A DNA stretch of 64,000 nt from Buchnera aphidicola (Brachycaudus tragopogonis) (GTDB lineage: Bacteria > Pseudomonadota > Gammaproteobacteria > Enterobacterales > Enterobacteriaceae): assembly GCF_964059175.1 (NCBI RefSeq), contig NZ_OZ060418.1, positions 434,001 to 498,000 of the forward strand, written 5' to 3'. Both the position numbers and the translations under genes were made by a program. The notes under the pieces were generated by a model, which saw nothing but the letters and a program-made list of their open reading frames with translations, searched no databases and was not told the DNA's origin. Below are positions 7,879 through 17,767 of this stretch, one piece after another (the first letter of the stretch is position 1; each line of letters starts with the position of its first letter).

Positions 7879-10512
7879 ATGAACACAACAACCAATAAAA
7901 TACGTCAAGATTTTTTAAATTTTTTTGAAAAAAAAGGACATGTAATTATTCCTAGTAGTTCTTTAATTCCATATAATGATTCTACATTATTATTTACCAA
8001 CGCAGGTATGAATCAGTTTAAAGAGATTTTTTTAGGTCAAAAAAAAAGTCATAACCCTTGCGTAGCTACTGTGCAGCGCTGCTTGAGAACTGGAGGAAAG
8101 CATAACGATTTAGAAAATGTAGGATATACTTCAAAACATCATACATTTTTTGAAATGCTTGGAAACTTTAGTTTTGGTGATTATTTTAAGAAAGAAGCTA
8201 TTGAATACGCTTGGGAATTACTAACATCAAAAAAATGGTTTAATATACCAAAAAATAAATTATGGGTTTCTGTATATCAAGATGATGATGAAACATATCA
8301 AATATGGAAAAATATTATTCAAATACCTTCTCAACGTATCATTAAAATTGGCGATAAAAAAAATTTAAAATATAATTCAGAAAACTTCTGGCAAATGGGT
8401 GATACTGGACCGTGTGGTCCTTGTACTGAAATATTTTATGATTATTATAGTAACAATGCAAGTAATTCTTTCGAATTTTTAGAAAATAAAAATGATCGTT
8501 TTATTGAAATCTGGAATATTGTTTTTATAGAATTTAATCGTATTTCAAAAACAAAAATTATCTCTTTACCAAATAAATGTATTGATACAGGTATGGGATT
8601 AGAAAGAATATCTGCTGTTTTACAGAATGTTTCTTCTAATTATGATATTGATATATTTCAAACATTAATAAAAACTATAGCTACATTTTCTAATGTAAAA
8701 GATTTAAATCATATTTCTCTAAAAATCATAGCAGATCATATTCGATCTTGTACATATATTATAGCAGACAATATTGTACCATCAAATGAACATCGAGGTT
8801 ATGTTTTAAGAAGAATTATTAGAAGAGCATTAAGACATGGTCATAAAATTGGCATAAAAGAAAATTTTTTTTACAAACTTGTTTCTAGTGTTATTAAAGT
8901 TATGGGTGATAGTAGTAATATTTTAAAACAAAAAAAGAAAAAAATAGAAGAAATATTAAAAACAGAAGAAATACAATTTTCTCATACTCTTGATAAAGGT
9001 CTTAAAATATTAAATAATGAAATAAAAAAAACACATAATAATATTCTCTCTGGAAAAACTGTATTTTATCTGTATGATACTTTTGGATTTCCAGTTGATT
9101 TAACAGCTGACATATGCCGCGAAAAAAATATTAAAATAGACTACACAAGCTATGAGTTGTCTAAAGAAAATCAAAAACAACAATCTAATGTTAATAAAAA
9201 ATTTTATAAAAACTATAATGACTATATTGTAATCAGTGACAAATGTATCTTTCAAGGTTATCGCAAAAACACAGTAAAATCGTTAGTAAAATATATTTTT
9301 GTTAAAAATAATCCGGTTTTAGAACTTAACACCAATGAAGATGGAATAATTTTTCTTGACACAACATCTTTTTATGCAGAATCAGGAGGGCAAATTGGTG
9401 ATATAGGTAGAATATATAATGAAAAATCATGTTTTGTAGTAAAAAATACGAAAAAATATGGAAAAACAATAGGACATATTGGAAAATTAATTTCAGGAAA
9501 AATTATAGTAAATGATTATATCTACAGTCAAATTGATCAAGATCATAGACATTCTATTGAATTAAACCATTCAGCAACACATTTGCTACATGCTGCGTTA
9601 AAAAAAATTTTAGGAGAACATGTTAGCCAAAAAGGATCTTTAGTTACTAATACACATTTAAGATTTGATTTTTCGTATTCTAAAACCATATCACTCATTC
9701 AAATACAACAAATTGAATATATTATCAATCTTAAAATTCGTAATAATATTATTATTACAACAAAAGAATTAAGCTTAGAAGAAGCAAAAAAAAATCAAGC
9801 CATTGCTTTGTTTGAACATCAATATAAATCTATAGTTCGAGTAGTATTTATAAATAATTTTTCCAGAGAACTTTGTGGTGGAACACACACTAAAAGAACT
9901 GGAAACATTGGACTTTTTAAAATTATTAATCAATCAAGTATAGCATCAGGAATTAAAAGAATTGAAGCTGTTACTGGACAAAAAGCAATAGATTATTTAC
10001 ACAAAAAAGATAAGTATATACAAGATATATCTCTTTTTTTAAATTGTAATTATTCTCATATTAAAGAAAAAATAAAAAAGATAATGGTTACTATAACAGA
10101 TTTAGAAAACAAAATTATTGAATTTCAAAAAAAAGAAAATACATATTATATAAAAAAATTAATACAAAATATTGTATATATAGAAGAAATAAAATTTATT
10201 GAAAATATATTTTATAACTACGAACATAAATTAATGAGAGAAATAGTTGATCAATTAAAAAAAGAATTAAAAACCACAATTATTGTATTAACAAATATTA
10301 AAAATAATTGTTTTACAATCATTGTAGGAATTACAAAAAATTTAATTAACAATATAACAGCAATAGAAATCATGGACATTATTATGAAACAAACAAATGG
10401 AAAGGGAGGAGGTAAAAAAGAGACTGCTGAAGGAGGCGGTGTTAATATAGAAAACTTACCTATAGTTTTAAAAAATATTAAAATATGGATTCGTAAAAAA
10501 TTTAAAAAATAA
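7879..10512 (+). CDS. alaS: Alanyl-tRNA synthetase
   Basis: Class II synthetase charging tRNA-Ala; 877 residues, the usual full length (876 in E. coli). The catalytic domain contains FTNAGMNQFK and MLGNFSFGDYFK. The editing domain is intact: HSATH near residues 564-568 and CGGTH near 665-669 supply the zinc ligands that hydrolyse Ser- and Gly-tRNA-Ala. The C-terminal domain ends with GGKGGGKKETAEGGG. The intact editing site contrasts with the decayed one in LeuRS in this window. It lies upstream of csrA, the same order as in E. coli. Confidence 0.98.
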   Translation: MNTTTNKIRQDFLNFFEKKGHVIIPSSSLIPYNDSTLLFTNAGMNQFKEIFLGQKKSHNPCVATVQRCLRTGGKHNDLENVGYTSKHHTFFEMLGNFSFGDYFKKEAIEYAWELLTSKKWFNIPKNKLWVSVYQDDDETYQIWKNIIQIPSQRIIKIGDKKNLKYNSENFWQMGDTGPCGPCTEIFYDYYSNNASNSFEFLENKNDRFIEIWNIVFIEFNRISKTKIISLPNKCIDTGMGLERISAVLQNVSSNYDIDIFQTLIKTIATFSNVKDLNHISLKIIADHIRSCTYIIADNIVPSNEHRGYVLRRIIRRALRHGHKIGIKENFFYKLVSSVIKVMGDSSNILKQKKKKIEEILKTEEIQFSHTLDKGLKILNNEIKKTHNNILSGKTVFYLYDTFGFPVDLTADICREKNIKIDYTSYELSKENQKQQSNVNKKFYKNYNDYIVISDKCIFQGYRKNTVKSLVKYIFVKNNPVLELNTNEDGIIFLDTTSFYAESGGQIGDIGRIYNEKSCFVVKNTKKYGKTIGHIGKLISGKIIVNDYIYSQIDQDHRHSIELNHSATHLLHAALKKILGEHVSQKGSLVTNTHLRFDFSYSKTISLIQIQQIEYIINLKIRNNIIITTKELSLEEAKKNQAIALFEHQYKSIVRVVFINNFSRELCGGTHTKRTGNIGLFKIINQSSIASGIKRIEAVTGQKAIDYLHKKDKYIQDISLFLNCNYSHIKEKIKKIMVTITDLENKIIEFQKKENTYYIKKLIQNIVYIEEIKFIENIFYNYEHKLMREIVDQLKKELKTTIIVLTNIKNNCFTIIVGITKNLINNITAIEIMDIIMKQTNGKGGGKKETAEGGGVNIENLPIVLKNIKIWIRKKFKK

Positions 10513-10518
10513 TAAATA

Positions 10519-10540
10519 TTTATAATCTATAGATTATAAA
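10519..10540 (+). repeat. Perfect 22-base palindrome after alaS
   Basis: TTTATAATC, TATA, GATTATAAA form an exactly self-complementary 22-base sequence seven bases past the alaS stop codon. It could fold as a nine-pair hairpin and help end alaS transcription, or act as a protein-binding site. No T run follows, so terminator function is uncertain. Confidence 0.4.
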
Positions 10541-10589
10541 GTAAAATATTCATTTAAAATATATAATGTATAGTTAAAAAAATTTTTAT

Positions 10590-10669
10590 GGTCTACGTTT
10601 AACCCTGTATTATTCATAACGCCAGGAACTGGAAAGGCCGAACTCTTTTAATATTTCAAGGAAAAAAGA
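10590..10669 (+). promoter_or_regulatory. csrA leader with GGA motifs
   Basis: Between alaS and csrA lies a patch richer in G+C than its surroundings. The segment AACTCTTTTAATATTTCAAGGA just before csrA closely resembles my recollection of the E. coli csrA leader. GGA triplets occur at 10625-10627, 10631-10633 and 10660-10662, the last inside the Shine-Dalgarno sequence. In E. coli CsrA represses its own translation by binding GGA elements in this leader. Conserved autoregulation is inferred. Confidence 0.55.
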
Positions 10670-10855
10670 ATGCTTATTCTAACTCGTCGAGTTGGTGAAA
10701 CGTTAATAATTGGCGACGAAATAACTGTAACAGTACTAGGAGTTAAAGGTAACCAAGTTCGTATTGGTGTAAATGCCCCTAAAGAAGTTTCGGTACATCG
10801 TGAAGAAATATATCAACGTATTCAAGCTGAAAAACAACAACAAAAAATTTGCTAA
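10670..10855 (+). CDS. csrA: Carbon storage regulator CsrA
   Basis: Small homodimeric RNA-binding protein that controls translation and stability of mRNAs by binding GGA motifs near ribosome-binding sites. The 61-residue length is identical to E. coli and the start [20 protein letters not shown] is the family signature, with the RNA-contacting region around residues 40-47 ([10 protein letters not shown]). The gene sits between alaS and serV/argV-like tRNAs exactly as in E. coli. No CsrB- or CsrC-type antagonist RNA was seen in this window. Confidence 0.98.
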   Translation: MLILTRRVGETLIIGDEITVTVLGVKGNQVRIGVNAPKEVSVHREEIYQRIQAEKQQQKIC

Positions 10856-10860
10856 TCAAC

Positions 10861-10900
10861 ACTGCATCTTGCTAATATCAAGTAAGATGCAGTTTTTATA
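10861..10900 (+). terminator. Rho-independent terminator of csrA
   Basis: Ten-base-pair stem ACTGCATCTT (10861-10870) with AAGATGCAGT (10884-10893), a 13-base loop and a T run beginning inside the stem end. It lies just after csrA and before the tRNA genes. Confidence 0.85.
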
Positions 10901-11008
10901 TTTATCTGATTTAAAAAATAACAAATATCTTATATAAAATATATTTGACTTATATAGAAAAAAAAGTAAAATAAAAATACAAAAAATTTTTTTATAAAAT
11001 TGTAATCA

Positions 11009-11101
11009 GGTGAGATGGCCGAGAGGTTAAAGGCGCTCCCCTGCTAAGGGAGTATGTAGAAAATATCTGCATCGAGGGTTCGAATCCCTCTCTCACCGCC
11101 A
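11009..11101 (+). tRNA. serV: tRNA-Ser (GCU)
   Basis: A 93-base class II tRNA with acceptor GGTGAGA/TCTCACC, D arm GGCCGAGAGG, anticodon loop CTGCTAA giving anticodon GCU, a long variable arm and TTCGAAT in the T loop. The discriminator G and the 3' CCA are encoded. It is downstream of csrA, matching E. coli serV. Confidence 0.97.
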
Positions 11102-11120
11102 TCATTTAATTTTTAAAATT

Positions 11121-11194
11121 GCATCCGTAGCTCAGTTGGATAGAGTACTCGGCTACGAACCGAGCGGTCGGAGGTTCGAATCCTTCCGGATGCA
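11121..11194 (+). tRNA. argV: tRNA-Arg (ACG), CCA not encoded
   Basis: A 74-base tRNA closely matching E. coli argV: acceptor GCATCCG/CGGATGC, anticodon loop CTACGAA giving anticodon ACG (A34 normally deaminated to inosine), T arm GGAGG-TTCGAAT-CCTTC with one G-U pair. The 3' end continues into AAAATAA after discriminator A, so the CCA tail must be added after transcription. Confidence 0.97.
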
Positions 11195-11299
11195 AAATAA
11201 AAAACCAAAACATCCTTATTTAAAAAACACGCAAAATATATATTATATATTCAAAAAAATTATATAAAATCATTTAATATTTTATATCAGGAGACAAAA

Positions 11300-12880
11300 T
11301 TGATACAAGATATCTCCAAAAAAATCAATTTTTTAAAAGAAAATCCAAAAATATTAGAAGGCATTTTAAGAGGAATTGAACGTGAAACTTTAAGAATTCA
11401 AAAAAATGGAAATTTTTCTGAAAATAAACATCCATGTTCAATTGGATCACCGCTAACTCACAAATGGATTACAACTGACTTTTCAGAAAACTTATTAGAA
11501 TTTATTACACCTACAAGTAATAATATAGATTATTTATTATCTTTTTTAAAAGATCTCCATTCCTTTGTAGCATCAAAAACACAGCATGAACGTATGTGGC
11601 CTTTTAGCATACCATATTCTTATAATAAAAAAACAAATATCAAAATAGCCGATTATGGAACTTCTAATATAGGAAAAATAAAATCTATTTATCGAACAGG
11701 TTTAAAAAATCGTTATGGTAAACTTGTTAACACAATCTCTGGTGTACATTATAATTTTTCATTGCCTTTAAAATTTTGGCAACATTGGAAAAATTGGCAA
11801 GAAAAAAAAGATGAAAAAAGTAATAAAGATTACATTTCATCAGGTTATTTAAATTTAATTAGAAATTATTATAGATTTGGATGGATAATTCCTTATTTGT
11901 TTGGATCATCACCAGCAGTATCATCATATTTTTTAAAAAATACAGATAAAAAATATCAATTTCAAAAAAATCAAGAAAATATATTTTATTTGCCATGGTC
12001 AACTTCATTAAGAATTAGTGATTTTGGATACACTAATACTAAAATTATAGATTTAAACATTTTATTTAACGATTTACATTCTTATGTAAAGTCATTAAAA
12101 AATGCCCTCGAAACACCTTCAAAAAAATTTGTTCATATAGGACTAAAAAATATAAAAGGCGATTTTAAACAATTAAATACTAACATTTTACAAATGGAAA
12201 ATGAACTCTACACACAAATTAGACCAAAAAGAAAAACAAAAAATGGAGAATCACTTATAGAAGCGATCGAAAAAAGAGGCATTGAATATGTAGAAATACG
12301 TTCTTTAGACATTAATCCTTTTTCTTCTATCGGTATAAGTAAAAATCAAATATTGTTTTTAGATTTATTTTTAATTTGGTGTGCTTTAATTGATGCACCT
12401 ATCATGAAAAAAAAAGATTTTTTACTAACTACTAAAAACTGGGAAAAAATAATTTTTGAAGGAAGAAAACCCAATCAAACTATTTATATTAAAAATAAAA
12501 AAGAAAAAACTTTATTTGAAATTAGTGAAATAATGTTTCAAGATTTAAATCAAATTGCATTAATATTAGATTATAATGAAAATAATGCATTATATCAAAA
12601 AGCTTGTAAAAAAATAATGTTATATTTTAAAAACCCAGAATTAACTTATTCCGCTAAGTTTTTAAAAAATATAATTAATATAGGTATCAAAAAAACAGGA
12701 ATAAACTTAGCTAATAAATATCATAAAAAATTTATTGATAGATCTCATATAAATTACCATAAAAAATTTTTAGAAAAAGAAGTTTTACTTTCTCATCAAA
12801 AACAAAAAAAAATAGAACAAGAAGATACATTATCTTTTGAAGAATATATAAAACATAAAAAAATTCTCCCATGCCAGTAA
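11300..12880 (+). CDS. gshA: Glutamate-cysteine ligase
   Basis: First and rate-limiting step of glutathione synthesis: ATP-dependent ligation of glutamate and cysteine. The 526-residue protein matches the proteobacterial family (E. coli 518), with [10 protein letters not shown] near residues 25-34, [10 protein letters not shown], and [13 protein letters not shown]. The start is TTG, preceded by CAGGAGA at good spacing; E. coli gshA also uses TTG, so the start is conserved. It lies after the Ser and Arg tRNA genes as in E. coli. Its cysteine substrate depends on sulfide from the cys cluster. Confidence 0.96.
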   Translation: MIQDISKKINFLKENPKILEGILRGIERETLRIQKNGNFSENKHPCSIGSPLTHKWITTDFSENLLEFITPTSNNIDYLLSFLKDLHSFVASKTQHERMWPFSIPYSYNKKTNIKIADYGTSNIGKIKSIYRTGLKNRYGKLVNTISGVHYNFSLPLKFWQHWKNWQEKKDEKSNKDYISSGYLNLIRNYYRFGWIIPYLFGSSPAVSSYFLKNTDKKYQFQKNQENIFYLPWSTSLRISDFGYTNTKIIDLNILFNDLHSYVKSLKNALETPSKKFVHIGLKNIKGDFKQLNTNILQMENELYTQIRPKRKTKNGESLIEAIEKRGIEYVEIRSLDINPFSSIGISKNQILFLDLFLIWCALIDAPIMKKKDFLLTTKNWEKIIFEGRKPNQTIYIKNKKEKTLFEISEIMFQDLNQIALILDYNENNALYQKACKKIMLYFKNPELTYSAKFLKNIINIGIKKTGINLANKYHKKFIDRSHINYHKKFLEKEVLLSHQKQKKIEQEDTLSFEEYIKHKKILPCQ

Positions 12881-12888
12881 ACATGGGA
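12867..12888 (+). terminator. Stem-loop overlapping the gshA stop codon
   Basis: TCCCATG (12867-12873) pairs perfectly with CATGGGA (12882-12888) around an eight-base loop that contains the gshA stop codon. No long T run follows, so this is a probable but weak terminator between convergent gshA and metK. Confidence 0.5.
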
Positions 12889-12993
12889 CATATAAAAATA
12901 TAAAAATATCAATATATTCATATTCAATATTCTTAATTATATTAAAAAAAGTATTTTTAAAATTTTTAATAAATAGTAAAAAAATAAATAATT

Positions 12994-14133
12994 TTATTCA
13001 GACAATGCATTTACTTTATCAGTTTTTTCCCATGGAAATTCTTCTCTACCAAAATGACCATAAACTGCTGTATTCAAATAAATCGGTTGTAGAAGATTAA
13101 GCATTTTAATTATTCCGTATGGACGTAAATCAAAAATTTCACGAATTAAAGAAATTAAAGAAGCATTACTGATTTTTCCAGTTTTAAAAGTATCAACCAT
13201 AATAGAAGTTGGCTCTGCTATTCCAATTGCATAAGAGAGTTGAATTTCGCAGCGATCAGCTAAACCTGAAGCAACAATATTTTTAGCTACATATCTCGCT
13301 GCATATGCTGCAGAACGATCTACTTTTGAAGGATCTTTTCCAGAAAAAGCACCTCCTCCGTGTCTAGACATGCCACCATAAGTATCAACAATGATTTTAC
13401 GACCAGTTAAACCACAGTCTCCCATAGGTCCACCTATAACAAATCTTCCGGTAGGATTAATAAAAAATTTTGTATTTTTTGTTAGCCATTTTTTCGGCAA
13501 TACCGGTTTTATAATTTCTTCCATAATTGCTTCCTGTAAAACATTTTGACTAATGCTTGCTTGATGCTGTGTCGAAAAAACTACAGTATCAATTCCTACT
13601 ATAGTCCCATTTTTATATTGAAATGTCACCTGACTTTTAGCATCAGGTCTGAGCCACGATAAAATATTCTTTTTTCTTAATTCAGATTGTTGCTTCATTA
13701 AAAGATGAGCATAAGTAATAGGTGCTGGCATTAACACTTCTGTTTCGTTTGTAGCATAACCAAATATAATTCCCTGATCTCCAGCTCCTTGTTCTAAAAA
13801 ATTAACATTCTCTATACCTTGATTAATGTCTGGTGATTGTTTTCCTATCGCACTTAAGACTGCACAAGAATTAGCATCAAATCCTGCATCAGAATTAACA
13901 TAACCAATATTATTAATAGTATTTCTAGTAATTTCTTCAACATCAACCCATGCAGTTGTTGTAATTTCACCTCCAATTAACACCATACCTGTTTTTACAT
14001 AAGTTTCACAAGCAACACGTGCTTTTAGATCTTGCTTAAGTATTGCGTCTAGCAACGCATCAGAAATTTGATCAGCAATCTTATCTGGATGACCTTCTGA
14101 AACTGATTCAGATGTAAAAAAATATTCAGCCAT
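12994..14133 (-). CDS. metK: S-adenosylmethionine synthetase
   Basis: Forms S-adenosylmethionine from methionine and ATP, the methyl donor used by TrmD, RsmE and MiaB in this window. The 379-residue protein (E. coli 384) has the ATP-binding [15 protein letters not shown] near residues 12-26, GAGDQG, and the P-loop-like [19 protein letters not shown]. The C-terminus is a few residues short of E. coli. It is convergent with gshA and divergent from endA. E. coli has metK-galP-sprT-endA-rsmE; galP and sprT are gone. Confidence 0.98.
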   Translation of the reverse strand: MAEYFFTSESVSEGHPDKIADQISDALLDAILKQDLKARVACETYVKTGMVLIGGEITTTAWVDVEEITRNTINNIGYVNSDAGFDANSCAVLSAIGKQSPDINQGIENVNFLEQGAGDQGIIFGYATNETEVLMPAPITYAHLLMKQQSELRKKNILSWLRPDAKSQVTFQYKNGTIVGIDTVVFSTQHQASISQNVLQEAIMEEIIKPVLPKKWLTKNTKFFINPTGRFVIGGPMGDCGLTGRKIIVDTYGGMSRHGGGAFSGKDPSKVDRSAAYAARYVAKNIVASGLADRCEIQLSYAIGIAEPTSIMVDTFKTGKISNASLISLIREIFDLRPYGIIKMLNLLQPIYLNTAVYGHFGREEFPWEKTDKVNALSE

Positions 14134-14407
14134 TTTATATCTACCTTACTCAAATAATTTTATTTTAATTATTTTTAAAAAAATATTTTTTATATAAAAA
14201 TCTTTAATATTAAATATTGTTAATATTTTTATCTTGTTTAAAATATATTAAAATGTTAATTAGAATATCTTTATTAAAAATAATAATAAATTATTATTCA
14301 TTTCTAATAAAATTTATGTTTTAAATTTTTAAAAAAATAGATATATTTATTATATCCAAATAAAATATATCATATAAAAAATAATTTTTTAAAATAGATA
14401 AAATAAA

Positions 14408-15126
14408 ATGATAAAAAAAATATTTATCTTAATTAGTATGTTTTTTTTTTGTTCTTAAATAAAAAAAACCATTTTTATAAACATCACGTACAAAATTTTT
14501 ACCAATCAAAACTTATAGCAATTAAAATTCATAAAAATGCACCAGGATCTTTTTATTGTGGATGTACAATTATTTGGAAACAAAAAAAAGGCATTCCTAA
14601 TTTATCATCTTGTGGATATAAAATTCGAAAAAATAAAATTCGTGCAACAAGAATTGAATGGGAACATATAGTACCAGCATGGCAATTTGGCCATCAAAAA
14701 AAATGTTGGAAACAAGGAGGGCGTAAAAAATGTATTAAAATAGATCCAGTATATAAAAACATTGAATCTGATATTCATAATTTACAACCAGCTATTGGAG
14801 AAATCAATGGAGATCGTTCTAATTTTATGTATGGTCAATTAAATGATACAGTTTCTCAATACGGAAAATGTAATATAAAAATAGATTTTAAAAAAAAAAT
14901 AGTTGAACCACCTGAAAGATCTCGAGGAGCTATAGCACGAACTTATTTTTATATGAATAAAAAATATAAAATAGTTTTATCTCATAAACAAAAAAAATTA
15001 TTTATCTTATGGGATAAACAATTTCCTGTAACAAAATGGGAATGTGAAAGAGAACAATTAATATTTCATATACAAGGTTATCATAATAATTATATTTATA
15101 AAAAATGTATAAAAAATAACAAATGA
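14408..15126 (+). CDS. endA: Endonuclease I, split by a T10 frameshift at the signal peptide
   Basis: Periplasmic, sequence-nonspecific DNA endonuclease. The mature part is clear from about 14449: [13 protein letters not shown], the catalytic region [22 protein letters not shown] and [10 protein letters not shown], plus conserved cysteines. A signal peptide ([14 protein letters not shown]) starts at ATG 14408 in a different frame and stops at 14456-14458. One extra T in the T10 run at 14441-14450 would join the two parts into about 239 residues with a normal export signal. TTG 14449 is an alternative start without a signal peptide. An in-frame A10 run lies at 14890-14899. The gene overlaps rsmE by four bases. 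Confidence 0.85.
14441..14450 (+). other. T10 slippage tract in endA
   Basis: Ten consecutive T residues mark the exact point where the endA signal-peptide frame and the mature-enzyme frame part. Adding one T, or losing two, restores one continuous frame. Slippage by RNA polymerase is inferred; a sequencing or assembly error in a homopolymer is the main alternative. Confidence 0.7.
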
Positions 15127-15878
15127 AAAAAAATAAAAAAAAAATTCCACGCATTTATATTCAAGATAATTTTAAAATTCATCAAGTCTTATTTTTATCA
15201 AAAGATCATATTCATTACGTTAAAAATGTTTTAAGAATGAAAATAAAAGATGTATTAGAAATATTTAACAACACTAATCATATTTTTTTCGCTGAAATCA
15301 TAAATATTTCTAAAAAAATAATTCAAGTAAAAATTTTTAAGAATAAATTTAAAAATGTTGAATCACCGCTGCATATTCATTTAGGACAAGTAATTTCTGC
15401 AAATGAAAAAATGGATTTCACTATTCAAAAATCAATTGAAATGGGTGTAAATATTATTACACCATTATTTTCTCAATATTCTGATACTCAAACAAAAAAT
15501 ATAAATATTCCTAACAAGATGAAACGCTGGGAAAAAATAATTATTTCTGCATGTCAACAATGTAATCGAAATATTATTCCAATTATTAAAGATCCAAAAG
15601 ATATTTTATCTTGGTGCAAAAATGATAAAAATAATAGCATAAAGGTTATTTTTCATCCAAAAGCTATATTAACTATTAATGATTTACCAAAATCTATAAA
15701 ATACATTCGAATAATTATTGGCGCTGAAAAAGGTTTTTCAAATAACGAAATCCTGAAAATTATTAAATATGGTTTTCTTGCAATAAAATTAGGCTCAAGA
15801 ATTTTAAGAACAGAAACTGCGTCTGTTGCCGCTATAACTGCATTACAAATAAAATTTGGTGATTTAACAACAATTTAA
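15123..15878 (+). CDS. rsmE: 16S rRNA m3U1498 methyltransferase RsmE
   Basis: Methylates U1498 of 16S rRNA using S-adenosylmethionine; a SPOUT-family enzyme. The 251-residue protein (E. coli 243) includes [10 protein letters not shown] near residues 32-41, the [14 protein letters not shown] block, and the C-terminal knot IIGAEKGFS and [11 protein letters not shown]. It overlaps the endA stop as ATGA, so the two are translationally coupled, as expected from the endA-rsmE order in E. coli. It is convergent with fau, only 14 bases away. Confidence 0.95.
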   Translation: MKKNKKKIPRIYIQDNFKIHQVLFLSKDHIHYVKNVLRMKIKDVLEIFNNTNHIFFAEIINISKKIIQVKIFKNKFKNVESPLHIHLGQVISANEKMDFTIQKSIEMGVNIITPLFSQYSDTQTKNINIPNKMKRWEKIIISACQQCNRNIIPIIKDPKDILSWCKNDKNNSIKVIFHPKAILTINDLPKSIKYIRIIIGAEKGFSNNEILKIIKYGFLAIKLGSRILRTETASVAAITALQIKFGDLTTI

Positions 15879-15892
15879 ATATTTTTATATTT

Positions 15893-16486
15893 TTATTTAA
15901 AAATCCATATCTTATTAGGTGTTAAAACAATAGGCAATGAAACATCCCAGGACTGTTTAGGTATATTATCGACCAATTGAAAATTATAAGAAAAACCTAC
16001 TGGTAGAAAATTTTTTTTTCTCCAGTGATTTAAACAGACATCATAAAAACCTCCACCCATACCTAATCTATTTCCCTGCGAATCAAAAGCAACTAATGGT
16101 ACTATAACTACATCTAAATTAGATATTGAAATAATATCTTCAATATGAAAAAAAGGCTCAAATATGTTATATGGATTACGATGTAACAGAGAATGAGAAG
16201 TAAAGTGAACAAATAATAATTTTTTATCATAAATAGAATTTATAACAGGAAGAAAAACTGTTTTTTTATTTAACCACAACTGAAAAATAAAAGGATATGT
16301 ATTTATTTCTCCATCAAAAGGCAAAAAAACAGCAATATTTTTAGCTTTACAAATAAAGCTAAAATTAAAAGCAAATTTAGCAATTTCTATAGATGCTTTG
16401 TACTTTTGTGTGATATTTAATGATTGACGCATAAAACGCATATGTTGACGAATTTTTTTGCGATCTTGTAAAAATTTTGTTAACAT
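15893..16486 (-). CDS. fau: 5-formyltetrahydrofolate cyclo-ligase
   Basis: Converts 5-formyltetrahydrofolate to 5,10-methenyltetrahydrofolate with ATP (also called ygfA). The 197-residue protein shows the family C-terminal motif VIVPLVAFDSQGNRLGMGGGFYD. An N-terminal helix rich in arginine and lysine (KKIRQHMRFMRQSLN) aligns with the family start. It follows rpiA by 16 bases on the same strand. In E. coli the 6S RNA gene lies upstream of this gene; here the upstream neighbour is rpiA and no 6S-like sequence is visible. Confidence 0.93.
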   Translation of the reverse strand: MLTKFLQDRKKIRQHMRFMRQSLNITQKYKASIEIAKFAFNFSFICKAKNIAVFLPFDGEINTYPFIFQLWLNKKTVFLPVINSIYDKKLLFVHFTSHSLLHRNPYNIFEPFFHIEDIISISNLDVVIVPLVAFDSQGNRLGMGGGFYDVCLNHWRKKNFLPVGFSYNFQLVDNIPKQSWDVSLPIVLTPNKIWIFK

Positions 16487-16502
16487 AGATTCTTATTAAA
16501 AA

Positions 16503-17171
16503 TTATTTTTGTTTTTTTGTAATGGTTTTTATTCCTGTTTTTGTACCAATTAAAACAATATCAGCACTTCTAGAAGCAAATAAACCAACTGTTACTACTC
16601 CAGGTAAAGCATTGATTTTTTTTTCCATTGATATAGGATCTTTAATACGTAGATTATACACATCTATAATGACATTTCCGTTGTCTGTAATTACATCTTT
16701 TCGATATTTTGGCTTTCCTCCAATTTTTATTATTTCTTTTGAAATATAAGATATTGCCATAGGGATAATTTCAATAGGTAATGGAAAATTTCCTAAAATA
16801 TCTACTTTTTTTGATTTATCAACAATACAAATAAAGCTCTTTGCCATCGCAGCAATAATTTTTTCTCTAGTTAAAGCGGCCCCCCCGCCTTTAATCATCT
16901 GTAAATGATGATTTATTTCATCAGCACTATCAACATAAAGAGCTACAGAACTAAAATTTTTTAAGTTAAAAACTTGTATTCCTTGTTCTTTTAACAAAGC
17001 AGTAGAACTGTTAGAACTAGATACTGTTCCATATATTAAATTCTTTTTTGTACTTAAAGCTTTGATAAAGTAAAAAATGGTTGTACCAGTTCCAACTCCT
17101 ATAACAGAGCCAGGATAAATATAATCTAATGCAGCCCATGCTGCTTGTTTTTTTAATTTATTTAAATCCAT
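16503..17171 (-). CDS. rpiA: Ribose-5-phosphate isomerase A
   Basis: Interconverts ribose 5-phosphate and ribulose 5-phosphate in the pentose phosphate pathway, supplying ribose for nucleotides. The 222-residue protein has the phosphate-binding GVGTGTT near residues 25-31, [17 protein letters not shown] and a C-terminal [13 protein letters not shown]. Length and motifs match RpiA (E. coli 219). It is upstream of fau and downstream of the tRNA cluster on the same strand. Confidence 0.97.
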   Translation of the reverse strand: MDLNKLKKQAAWAALDYIYPGSVIGVGTGTTIFYFIKALSTKKNLIYGTVSSSNSSTALLKEQGIQVFNLKNFSSVALYVDSADEINHHLQMIKGGGAALTREKIIAAMAKSFICIVDKSKKVDILGNFPLPIEIIPMAISYISKEIIKIGGKPKYRKDVITDNGNVIIDVYNLRIKDPISMEKKINALPGVVTVGLFASRSADIVLIGTKTGIKTITKKQK

Positions 17172-17357
17172 AATGTAAAAAAATTATTGTTTATTTTCAA
17201 ATTTTGGTTTTTTTAACAGAAAAAAATAATATATTTTTGATCTTCTTTAGGTAAAGATTTAGTATATGAAATTAGTATTTTTAAATAACAAATTTAAATT
17301 TTTGATTTAATAAATATTATTTATACTAGACAGTAAAAAAAAGATATTTTTTCAGAA

Positions 17358-17432
17358 TGGCTGGGGTACCTGGATTCGAACCAGGGATGCCGGTATCAAA
17401 AACCGGTGCCTTAACCGCTTGGCTATACCCCA
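17358..17432 (-). tRNA. glnU: tRNA-Gln (UUG)
   Basis: A 75-base tRNA with acceptor TGGGGTA/TACCCCA, anticodon loop TTTTGAT giving UUG, T loop TTCGAAT, discriminator G and encoded CCA. It is the last of three minus-strand tRNAs, in the same order (Met, Leu, Gln) as the E. coli metT-leuW-glnU operon. Confidence 0.97.
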
Positions 17433-17469
17433 AAATTTTAATAATATATTTTAAAGAATTTTTAGATTA

Positions 17470-17551
17470 TACGGGAGGCGAGATTTGAACTCGCATACCT
17501 TTCGGCGCCAGAACCTAAATCTGGTGCGTCTACCAATTTCGCCACTCCCGC
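17470..17551 (-). tRNA. leuW: tRNA-Leu (UAG), CCA not encoded
   Basis: An 82-base class II tRNA with acceptor GCGGGAG/CTCCCGT, anticodon loop TTTAGGT giving UAG, and a long variable arm. It closely follows E. coli leuW, but position 72 is T, making a G1-U72 wobble, and the bases after discriminator A are TAA instead of CCA. CCA must be added enzymatically. Confidence 0.96.
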
Positions 17552-17556
17552 TAAAA

Positions 17557-17633
17557 TGGTAGCTACGACGGGAATCGAACCCATGACCCCAGCGTTATGA
17601 GTGCTGTGCTCTAACCGACTGAGCTACGTAGCC
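17557..17633 (-). tRNA. metT: tRNA-Met (CAU), elongator
   Basis: A 77-base tRNA resembling E. coli metT (elongator type), with anticodon loop CTCATAA giving CAU and an encoded CCA. The acceptor GGCTACG/CGTAGCT ends with a G1-U72 wobble, and the anticodon stem CAGCA/CGCTG has an A31-C39 mismatch. It is the first gene of the three-tRNA cluster. Confidence 0.95.
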
Positions 17634-17767
17634 TATTAAAAAATTTATTAATTTACTTATTATATTTTATAATATATCAATTAAATAATCAATAAAATTA
17701 TATTAAAAATATACAACACATTTTATACATTTATAAAATATATGTATATATTAACAAGAGAAATAAA

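Noticed and set aside
17172-17357. 6S RNA near fau and rpiA
   Set aside because: The AT-rich spacers show no long hairpin with the open bulge typical of 6S RNA.
17334-17357. Terminator after the tRNA-Gln gene
   Set aside because: The only candidate is an A/T run pairing with weak stability; I could not support a real stem.
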